Of a stretch of DNA of 64,000 nucleotides, positions 56,001-64,000 are shown one piece after another. Source of the DNA: Sequoia sempervirens. Taxonomy: Eukaryota > Streptophyta > Pinopsida > Cupressales > Cupressaceae. Both the position numbers and the translations under genes were made by a program. Location of the stretch: NCBI GenBank assembly GCA_007258455.2, contig VDFB02254870.1:16434-80433 (forward strand), read 5' to 3'. The notes under the pieces were generated by a model. That model saw only the letters and a program-made list of their open reading frames with translations. It ran no database searches and was not told where the DNA came from. Positions within the stretch are counted from its first letter, which is position 1; the number at the start of each line of letters is the position of its first letter.

Positions 56001-56088
56001 AAACAAGAACCTACCTATTCGTTGGTCAAAGACTTTGAAAAGACAAAACTCAGGAAAATCATATCAGATTTGGGTTGCGGATCTTTCA
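53067..56088 (+). repeat. 3' LTR of element 2, split by a reverse solo LTR
   Basis: The LTR parts are 53067-53854 and 55654-56088, about 1.22 kb together. They are collinear with the 5' LTR halves. The inserted LTR at 53855-55648 duplicates GATTT. Confidence 0.9.
53855..55648 (-). mobile_element. Solo LTR (element-1-related family) in reverse orientation, TSD GATTT
   Basis: GATTT flanks both sides (53850-53854 and 55649-55653). Read on the minus strand it starts TGTAATGTCCCCTTCTCAAA and ends GGTTTATTACA. It shares with the element 1 LTR the TTGGCCTATTCCGGA-type start, a TATA region and the ACCTTAACGGGTGCAT and CATATGCTC modules near the end. It has no internal domain. Confidence 0.92.
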
Positions 56089-56872
56089 GTTTAGGCCTGT
56101 TGTTTGTGCATAGCAGACTGTTGTCCAATGTATCAAACCTGTTGCAGAAGCCTATGTGACCTTCTATGGACCTTAGGTGGACCTATCTTGAGGTACATTG
56201 TAGCATCTTGGGAAGGAGCTATACTTCATATTCTTGTCATTTACCTTATATAACAGCAACATATAATGGTCTCATATAATTTATGTTGAGCGTATTGTAA
56301 CTTCAATAGTACCATTGATGATTGCTCCTATATTTATCTCTGATACTCACCTCACTGAACAAGTGGTGCTCCTGTTGAATAAGTGGTCGAGTTTTTCCTT
56401 ATGTTACTTGCTACTCCCACTGAATAAGTGGTTGAGTTCTTATATTGCTTTCTTGTTATGCCCACTGAAGAAGCGAAGGATTGTGTGATTGGTCGGCTCA
56501 CCACCAAGTGCTATTTACTTTTTGTACTTCCCATTGAACAAGCAGATGTTTACTTTCACACATTTGGCTTTGATTACTCACCCCACTAAAGAAGTGATAG
56601 CATAGAGGATTTCTGATTTTGTAAGCCTTCTCACCATATGCTCTCACCTTGCCCACATCGGGATCTAGGTGATCAAAAAGAGGAAGGTGTCTATTTCAGT
56701 TAGCTTGATTTCAACAATGCAAGATCCCTTTTCACTGTATGCTCTCACCTTGCCCACATCGAAATATCGGCGATCAAAAAATGGAGGGTTGCTTATTCCA
56801 TTCATTATTATTGCATTTTTGCTAACACTAACGGGTGAAGTTTTTGGAAAAAATTAAGGGTGGGTTATTACA

Positions 56873-57121
56873 ATGGTGGCAAAGCTGGTTATCCTGCCAG
56901 CATGCGCTCATGACACTTACCATGCAATTGTAATCTCTATGAGTGAAAGAGAAAGAAGGTATTACGATAGAAAGCAAAAGAAAAATCAATGGCAACCACC
57001 ACCAATTCTCGAAGGAGATACAGTTTTAGGGATTCTTAGAATCCATTCAGATTCTTCCAATAGCAATGATAATTCAATTGAGGTTATCACGAACAAAGGG
57101 AAGGCACCAGATCAACCCTAA
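56873..57121 (+). CDS. Element 3 leader and start of gag-like frame, truncated
   Basis: The sequence after the LTR has TGGTGGCAAAGC (56874-56885), which matches TGGTATCAGAGC at 9 of 12 positions. It is followed by ATCCTGCCA...TGCGCTCAT, which parallels the post-primer-site sequence of element 1. The frame then encodes ERERRYYDRKQKKNQWQPPP and an acidic Ser-rich stretch. Codons continue past the stop at 57119-57121 to about 57215. The rest of element 3 is not seen, so this is the 5' part of a truncated element. Its start codon is uncertain. Confidence 0.5.
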   Translation: MVAKLVILPACAHDTYHAIVISMSERERRYYDRKQKKNQWQPPPILEGDTVLGILRIHSDSSNSNDNSIEVITNKGKAPDQP

Positions 57122-57182
57122 AATCCAAATGATAGAACAGAGAGGAAGTTTGACACGATGTTGGACATGATGTCGCAATTGT

Positions 57183-57389
57183 TCACAAGAAGGAATAACT
57201 TGCAAAAGGATTTTTGAATTTGTATATATATATATAAATGCCAGTTAATTGTTAAATCTTAGTCCTGAATTTCTTTTCTCCCCCAAACAAAAACAATACA
57301 ACTGCCCTCATGTTTCTTGTAGATTAAAAAATAATGAAAAAAGCGATTTTACAAGAAGGAATAACTTGCAAAAGGATTTTTCAATTTTG

Positions 57390-57400
<11 letters not shown>
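57183..57400 (+). repeat. Direct repeat of about 50 bp leading into microsatellites
   Basis: ACAAGAAGGAATAACTTGCA with AAAGGATTTTT and a TATATA run occurs at about 57185 and again at about 57350. The spacer is roughly 115 bp. Both copies end in TA-rich tracts. Confidence 0.75.
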
Positions 57401-57426
<26 letters not shown>

Positions 57427-57592
57427 CATATATATATATATGTATGTATATGTATATTTGTGTATATGTGTGTATATATATGTATATGTATATGTGTGTA
57501 TATTTATGTATGTGTGTGTGTATATATACACGTGTATATGTATATGTGTGTGTGTGTGTGCATGTGTGTGTGTATGTGTCAGTGTGTGTAAT
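57390..57592. repeat. Compound (TA)n/(TG)n microsatellite
   Basis: Alternating TATATA, TGTGTG and TATATG units cover about 200 bp. Long open frames through it are artefacts of dinucleotide repetition. Confidence 0.95.
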
Positions 57593-57599
57593 TGCTAAA

Positions 57600-58484
57600 A
57601 CCAAAATAGATAATCAAATCTAGGAGCTTCCCAAATCCATATCTCACAAAACGTGAGGCATTTATGACTATCTCAGCTTCTCCAATACAAGATTAGAGAA
57701 AACAAAAACATGCAAACTACACAATAAAACCTTGGAGACTAACAAAGAAACTCGGTAGAAGAGGGACAATATAGTTAAGAGATAACGTACCCTGTTATTG
57801 CAATAAACAGAAAGCCTCAAAATGAAAATTCGCATGCAAGAAGGCTCATACGTCTATGCTCTACCCTTGTCCTCAGATCTCTATTTATACAAAATAGAAA
57901 GGGCTGGGGTGACAAAGAAGCCAATTAAGTGAGTTCACATGGATGGGAAACCATGACTCTTGCTCATTTAAAGAAAAGAACAAACCACAACCCTTGATCT
58001 CGGTCATATAAGACAAAACAAGATAACACAACAAACCCAAGCCAACTTGACTTGTAAAATGACCCAAGTTAAGCTCACATGACTAGGTGTATACAATTTA
58101 CACCAACATTATTATTTTACGCAAATGAATGTCTCACCAAACTATTAGATGATCAACATATCCTTACACATTGATACATACCTATTTAATGTCATCAAAA
58201 TAAACTAGCAATCGCATCTTGTGTGCAATGGGTGCGCCGAAGAGGTGTGAAAGGTCAATTTGGAAAAAATTGGTCTTTTTTGCATACATTTGTGTAGTAC
58301 ATGAGGAAAAATGGCAAGCCATTTAGCAAATGATGTTGTTTGTGCAACAAAGGTCTCAATGAAAAAGTGGTAGATTTAAATCAAATATGCATCCACTTAT
58401 AGGGATCCAAACACAATTGAAACAAAACCGTTGAATCAAGAAGGTAATCAAACTCCATTAGCAATAGGCTCATGTTATGTTTGC
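57600..58484. other. Non-coding sequence without recognised features
   Basis: No ORF, RNA gene or element end can be supported in this stretch. Confidence 0.5.
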
Positions 58485-58572
58485 TATAGGAAGAGAGGGA
58501 GAGAGAGAGGGAGAGAAAGGGATAGAAAGAGGGAGTGGTGGAGGGGGAAAGAGAGAGAGGGAGAGAGGTAAC
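58485..58572. repeat. GA-rich simple repeat
   Basis: GAGAGAGGGAGAGAAAGG-like units span about 85 bp. They resemble the larger tract at 59080. Confidence 0.85.
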
Positions 58573-58609
58573 AAGATATAAATAGGGAATAGAGATCAAA
58601 GTTGGAAAA

Positions 58610-59075
58610 CTCAGACTCGGCACGGACTTGGCAGCCCAAAATAGGACTCGAACTCAGGACTTGGCATGAACTCGGAAACTGTAGTTTTACAAAAAAATAA
58701 ATTAATTAATACAGTTAGAGAACATAAGAGCCTAATTTTATTCTCAATTTCTCATAATTCAAATATTACACATGTTTTATGATCTTCAAACACTCAATAT
58801 TTTAAATTCCATCATTCATACTCATAGTTTCAAATTTTCAAATGAATAAAACAAACGAAAAACAATTTTAAACATTCATACTCATTATTTCCAAGCGATG
58901 TCAAGAGTCCTAAGTTGGGACTCGGGAGTCCGATTCTAGGACTCGCACGAGTCACTCACCAAGACATGAGAGTCCTAAGCTAGACTCTCTAGGACTCGGC
59001 TCAGGATTCCTTAGCGAGTCAACCTGGTGAGCCCTAGGACTCGGGAATCCCAAGAGTCTTTTCTAGGACTCGGAG
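58610..59075. repeat. GACTCGG/GAGTCC-rich cluster
   Basis: GACTCGG, GGACTCG, GAGTCC and AGTCCTA words recur in both orientations at 58612-58675 and 58905-59075. They flank about 230 bp of AT-rich sequence. Dense subterminal words around an AT-rich core are seen in the two hAT-type elements of this window. No TSD was identified. Confidence 0.5.
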
Positions 59076-59079
59076 AATC

Positions 59080-60065
59080 CTCAAACTATGATAGAGATAG
59101 AGAAGAAGATAGAGATAGAGATGGAGATGCAGATAGAGTTGGAGGAGAGGGAGAGATAAAGAGAGAGAGGAGAGGGATAGATAGAGATGGAAGAGATAAA
59201 TATATATATATGAGAGAGAGAATTAGAGGGAGATAGAAAGATGAAGATAGAGATAGGAATTGTTATATAGAGAGGGAGAGATATAGGGGTAGAGAGAGAT
59301 GGAGAGATAATGAGATAGAGATAGAGGGAGATATGGAAAAAGAAATATGGAGAGTTAGAGATAGAGAGGCAAAGAGATGTAGCTATAAAGGTCTGGGAAG
59401 AGGGAGAGAGAGAGGGAGAGGGAGAGAGATGGATGGATATAGAGAGGAAAACATGTCAAAACAAATGGGGAGAGGGGAAGATAGAGGTAGAGATGAAGAT
59501 AGAGAGAGATAGGGAGATAGAGAAGGAGAGATAGAGAGGAAGAGAAAGAGACAGGAGGAAGAGAGGAGATATGGATGGAGATGGAACAGGAGAATAATGG
59601 AAATAAATAGACGAAATGGAAGAGGAAGGAGGTAGATGGAGAGATAGTGGAGGAAAGAAGAAGGGGGGCAGGAAAGGAGACAAAGGAAGGGAAAGAGAGA
59701 TAGAGGGATAGATAATAGGAATGTGGAGGGAGAGAGGGAAGGAGAGATGGGGAGAGGTAGAGAGGGGGAGGGGGAGAGAGAGGAGGGGGGGGAGCGGGAG
59801 AGAGATATGTAGAGGGGAGAGAGAATTGGAGGGGGCAAAGAGGGAGAGAGACAAGGAGAGGGGGAGAGAGATAGAAAGATAAAGAGGGATAGAGAAAGAG
59901 ATAGAGAGGAGATAGTAGAAAGAGATAGAGAGATGAGATGGAGATGGAGAGATAAAGATATAGTGGATAAATAGAGATAGAGGATATGAGATGGAGGTGG
60001 ATAAAGAGATAGAGATGAATGGAGAGATAAAGAGAGATAAGGAAGAAAAGGAAGAACAGAAATAA
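59080..60065. repeat. About 1 kb GA-rich (AGAGATAGAGGGAG) low-complexity tract
   Basis: Almost all bases on the plus strand are purines, in GAGAGA, GATAGAGA and GGGAGAG units. Three overlapping minus-strand open frames here encode only Ser/Leu/Pro repeats and are not genes. Confidence 0.95.
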
Positions 60066-61284
60066 AAACAAAGGAAGGACATAATGAAAGATCAATATGG
60101 AATCATAGACTAGGTGGATAATGGAATGTAGATTTACAAGGAAATGCATCAAAAAAAATAGTGTTTCTAGAAAATGATTGGTTGAATAAATTAGATTGGA
60201 GTCAATCAAGCTTACAATTAAGACATTTTTCAAATTGTGGTGGAGCAAATTACGTAGGAATTGGAGTTAAAGATATTGTTTTGGTGCAAAGATACATGAA
60301 AACTTAAATTGTATGGCATACAAAGGGGGAAAAATACTAAATGCAAATTAAAGGGGAACTACTTTCTAAAATCAAAGGTTTCTTTGTTAAAGCATATTGG
60401 AGCCAAGCAAGTTTAAATTGAAGGGTCTATTTGAAAATAGAGGGAAATCAAAATAAAAGCTCCAAATTTGGTATAGATACATCTCCATGTGGATCTATCT
60501 CTCTACCCATCTCTACTTCCACTAATTCTAAATGTAAAATATGATCAACTTGAATAAGAAATATCAAGTTATAAATATATGAATTATATTATCTAATATT
60601 ATATTATATTTAATATTTAGATATATTTATCATTTAATTAGGTATCTATTTTATATATTAAAACCATCCTACAATTATATTGTCATACATACTAAATAAT
60701 ATCATAATTTAATATATATATTAGATTAACTTAAATAATTTTTATATTATATTAAAGTAAACAATTATATATATATTATATAATATAGAATGATAAATAT
60801 AATATTACTATTAATTATATATAAAATAAATATAAACATTTGAAATGAAATAAGAGATTTGTCTCTCTGCTCCTCCTTGAGTAAAGCTTAAATCAAATAT
60901 ATGAATTAACTAAATAAAAGTTTCAAACCATTGAAAAGTTAAAAGAAAAAGTCGATGGCACCCACTATCTTTATGCACTATATTAGCAAAATAATTTCCA
61001 ATCTCACTTTATGCACAATAAATTATCAATCCATACTCCACACTTTAATACTTTAAATCTAAAAATAAAAAATAAAAACCCATATTTTAATAATTAAATT
61101 TTAATTAATCACATAACATTTTTTTACTCTATAAAAAACTCCCTCCATCCATAATTATAGGTTCTTAAACCCTTACTTAGGATAAGTATTTTGGCATCAT
61201 GGATGTACTCTATTCTTAAATGCATTAATAGAAAAAGTGTCTTGGAGAGCGTGGTTAAGGAATGGAATGTACCAAACACCACAT
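60066..61284. other. AT-rich sequence, including a TATATTA-rich core
   Basis: The part at about 60540-60850 is very AT-rich with TAATATTATAT words. No coding sequence or transposon ends are supported. Confidence 0.6.
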
Positions 61285-63216
61285 TGTAATGACCCTTGCT
61301 CCAGATTGATATATTTTCAATTTATTTCTTATTGGATTGACAAAGGTTGTCATCCAATATTATTAAGGTAAGCTAACTGAGTTTCCAAATTATAAATGAA
61401 ATAGAATGAACTATTGTATGTAACACTTTATTATCGAATCTATCATGGTATGATTTCCAAAGTACAACGAAGCCAATAATCGTTAATTTTGCTGACAAAC
61501 GATGTATGATACTCTTAATGGATTTACCCTATTACTCATATATTTATAGGAGAAGGTATTTGATGCCAATTTCTTATATGAATTCCAAATAATAAAGTCT
61601 GATTCAATTACTAGTTCAATAATGGACATTCAACAATAAAATATACTTGCTATTTTTGATTTATCAATTTAAATCATGCTTTGAAATATGCAAGAGGCTT
61701 AGACCTCTATTAGATCGTTGTTCCTAAATTTATCTCTATACTCTTCTGATTCTCCTAGGCACTGTATATGAATAATAACGAATTGATTATACGTCCATTG
61801 CCATATAACAAGTGCTTGATAATCCACCCTTACTTGGCTAGTTGTGGGCTCTTCAGAGCACCCAATCTGAGTTGGTGAATATCAATTTACAAAATCTTCT
61901 ATGTTTTTCCTCCTCACAACACTTATTATCATTTGTATCTTTATGCCTTTACATGAAAGGACAAATCTCTTTGAATAGAGATGACCATCTAAATAGACAT
62001 GACCTTTTGTTAAGAGGTCTTTATGCTTAATCATTTCCTTTATTCCAAACACTGCACTTAAAAGACTGGCCACGATTCCTTGAAGATATATTATGCTAGC
62101 ATGAATGAGGTAGAATAATATGCCTCGACTCCTTGTTATTGGTCCCGATAGTGATTTGTTGAATGTCTTTTAGAATAGACAAAGCTCATTTGACAATAAT
62201 GTCAGACTAGTTGAACAATCAAGAAAGGCTCAATGGAGCTTTGATAGTCGATACATTCATTGGAAACATTAAGCTCAAACAAATCCAACTTAATAACAAG
62301 CGACTAGCAAAAATAAAACACTACAATCCCAAATTTCTTTTATGAAGCAGTTGATATAAATAAAGCGGCAGGCACAAGTAAAATACCACGATCTTGATAC
62401 CATATGAATCGGCCCATAATCACCAAGCGACGCTATAAGGTGGCCTTCAATGGAGAGTAATCATAAGGGTGGCACAACAGCTAACTCCAAAATTCTAAAT
62501 ATAAGGAACCTGAGCAATATATCATACGTATGCTAAAGGAAGTGTCAGGGATAACTCGTCCACTCAAAGGAGACAACAATATTGACCTCTCCCAATGTCA
62601 CATGATAGTAAATAATGCTTGTCATTGGCTTAATATTCCAATCAATTCACAGGGAGTTGTCACCAATAAAATATAAATATTGATATTACTTGAACGCGCC
62701 CCAATACACTTACTATAATACTCAGACCGACACCTTCAAACAATATCAAGAATCGCCATACAATGTAGAGTTGGCCATCAACGTTTAATATGATTTACTC
62801 CAAATTAATAATAATCGATAGTAGCAAGCCTCTGAATAAATATCTACAATTATTCGTCTAGACAAAAATAATCATCCCAACAGTATATTAAAGGTGCCAA
62901 TACTTGATGTAATTATGTACACCAAAACAAGTCTGATTTGCCAAAGATAATATGATTCTCCCAACAGAGCCCAATAGGATATAATTGATCTAGACTGGAA
63001 ATATTCAACAATAGCACTTAAAATACCCTTAAGAAAGATATTTCAATGATTGCCCACGAATATCAACTGGCAATAATGATATTTAATGACTGTCCAAACT
63101 AGAACACAACTCAATTTTTGCAATTTTGTTTCCAAAGGAGACTCACAAAATTGCCAAAAATCTCCAATCATGGTTAATTGCATTCCCGAATGCCTTTTTG
63201 TAGTGGGGTTATTACA
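61285..63216 (+). mobile_element. Solo LTR, possible TSD CACAT/CACGT
   Basis: It starts TGTAATGACCC and ends GGGTTATTACA, the terminal words of the other LTRs here. The flanks CACAT (61280-61284) and CACGT (63217-63221) agree at four of five bases. It has no primer site or internal domain. The length, 1,932 bp, is similar to the element 1 LTRs. Confidence 0.75.
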
Positions 63217-63597
63217 CACGTTTTCGACTCATAAATAACAAGCGCATGTATTTTCTCCATGCCATCTACTTTGGTTGGTTTCGCTCATAAATACAAAAGC
63301 ACCTATGAGTCAATGGCTATGTTAATTGTTCGGTGCACATCGTGCTGTCAACGATGTCGAGGAGTAAAAGCAAGCAAAGTTCAGATCCGGTGAACGGCGA
63401 ACATGAAATGTGAATGCAAAAAATGGAAATGAATAACGGTAAGCATAAAGCAGCAAGAAGGAAAAGTCATAATCATTTACATCGATCTGCATACCTTGTT
63501 TGAGACTGTACGACGTTGATTGACAAAATGAGCTTGGTGAAGTTCAAATAAGGAATGCCTTTGGCGTAAAAAATCTAGATAAAGAAACGTGTAAATG
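63217..63597. other. Short intergenic segment
   Basis: CTCATAAATA-CAA-AGC words occur twice (63228 and 63286). Nothing else is recognised. Confidence 0.4.
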
Positions 63598-64000
63598 TGT
63601 AATGTCCCCTTCTCGAGCATAATCAGTTGACAAACAATTAGCTTGTTTTTTGAGTTTCCCGTAGGCTAATTGGTAAGTAAAGAGAACTCCAAAGTTCTTG
63701 GAGAGTGCAGGTTCAGTATAGCAGGGTTCTTATTCATGGCAACGAGCTCAGTTAGTGGTGTGGATCATTGTGGTAATTTCAAAAATGTTTTCCAGAATTT
63801 GAGGAGCTCTCCAAACTTCTTGGAGCAATCTATTTTTAGTTTAAGTCACCCAGTTGCTTCTAATCTGTTGCACAAACAATTGTCATTGCACCAAAAGATC
63901 GACCTATTAATGCCCAATACAACCACCAAAGTTAATGAATCCATGGGAGGCGGTTAAGCCATGTCACAAAACCAAGCGCTACATTGCATAGCACAAGGAG
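63598..64000 (+). repeat. Start of another TGTAATG-type LTR, cut by the window end
   Basis: TGTAATGTCCCCTTCTCGAG matches the first bases of the element 1 LTR, and a GTAGGCTAATTGG segment follows, as in the related LTRs. The short open frame at 63670 lies within LTR sequence and is not supported as a gene. Confidence 0.7.

Larger units (their letters stand above)
41016..56088 (+). mobile_element. Element 2: LTR retrotransposon with protease but no visible polymerase, host of two later insertions
   Basis: GTTTA flanks both ends (41011-41015 and 56089-56093), a perfect 5-bp TSD inside the LTR of element 3. The 5' LTR (41016-41859 plus 48492-48858) contains element 4. The 3' LTR (53067-53854 plus 55654-56088) contains a reverse solo LTR. 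Between them lie a primer site, a set of gag-like and protease-bearing frames and a polypurine tract. No reverse transcriptase, RNase H or integrase is recognisable in the 4.2-kb interior. Confidence 0.92.
39590..56872 (+). repeat. 5' LTR of element 3, split by element 2
   Basis: It starts TGTAATGTCCCC at 39590 and is interrupted at 41015. It resumes at 56094 and ends GGGTTATTACA at 56872. Element 2 occupies the gap and duplicates GTTTA. Without the insertion the LTR is about 2.2 kb and resembles the solo LTR at 15804, including CCCACT...AGTGG modules (56345-56600) and CATATGCTCTCACC modules (about 56635-56770). A primer-site-like sequence follows. Confidence 0.8.

Noticed and set aside
57249..57623. 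Overlapping open frames of Cys/Val/Tyr/Ile repeats on both strands
   Set aside because: They are produced by the TG/TA dinucleotide microsatellite.
58381..58623. Minus-strand 80-codon Ser/Leu-rich frame
   Set aside because: It covers a GA-rich simple repeat and has no other coding sign.
59355..60248. Minus-strand open frame of 297 codons (and overlapping frames)
   Set aside because: It lies in the GA-rich tract and encodes only Ser/Leu/Pro/Tyr repetition; it is open because of base composition.
1..64000. CRISPR arrays, rRNA or tRNA genes, bacterial operons
   Set aside because: No regularly spaced identical repeats, no rRNA words and no cloverleaf-capable sequence were seen; the sequence is plant nuclear repeat DNA.

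Overview
The window is repeat-dominated nuclear DNA of a land plant, most likely a gymnosperm (conifer-like). The signs are long (about 1.2-2.3 kb) LTRs beginning TGTAATGTCCC, initiator-Met-tRNA primer sites (TGGTATCAGAGCC), several layers of nested insertion, decayed copia and gypsy genes, a plant-type hAT transposase and a plant-type beta-tubulin fragment. The clade is an inference from style, not from a marker gene. I see no complete host gene.

Layout. 1-8216: a tandem 'three-LTR' type arrangement of a non-autonomous LTR element whose single intact 1,229-codon ORF has no recognisable reverse transcriptase or integrase. 8217-10831: a GACAGT-rich LTR-like block ending at a possible primer site. 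10970-22540: a tandemly duplicated chimera of a gypsy-type gag fragment and a copia fragment. It carries a 136-bp-LTR TRIM element in both copies, two solo LTRs with perfect target-site duplications (TSDs), and a 2.7-kb insertion that holds a captured beta-tubulin fragment. 22541-24868: the 3' end and LTR of a third related element, with a short hAT element inside the LTR. 25633-31693: a block flanked by CAAGA that contains a full-length hAT element (8-bp TSD, transposase with clustered frameshifts) and an LTR. 31694-39589: low-information DNA with a copia RT relic, one possible host exon and a second GC-ended hAT-like element. 39590-57121: a nest at least three insertions deep (element 4 and a reverse solo LTR inside element 2, which lies inside the 5' LTR of element 3). 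57122-64000: microsatellites, a 1-kb GA-rich tract, AT-rich DNA, one solo LTR and the start of another LTR.

Main message. Elements 1 and 2 and the 22.5-24.9-kb element look like one superfamily of non-autonomous LTR elements. They keep LTRs, primer site and polypurine tract, and they share short protein motifs, but they encode large acidic or coiled-coil proteins with no visible polymerase; element 2 keeps a retropepsin-like protease. Element 4 is another insertion with long ORFs and no recognised pol. They presumably depend on polymerase supplied by other elements. All homology calls were made by reading; no database search was run.
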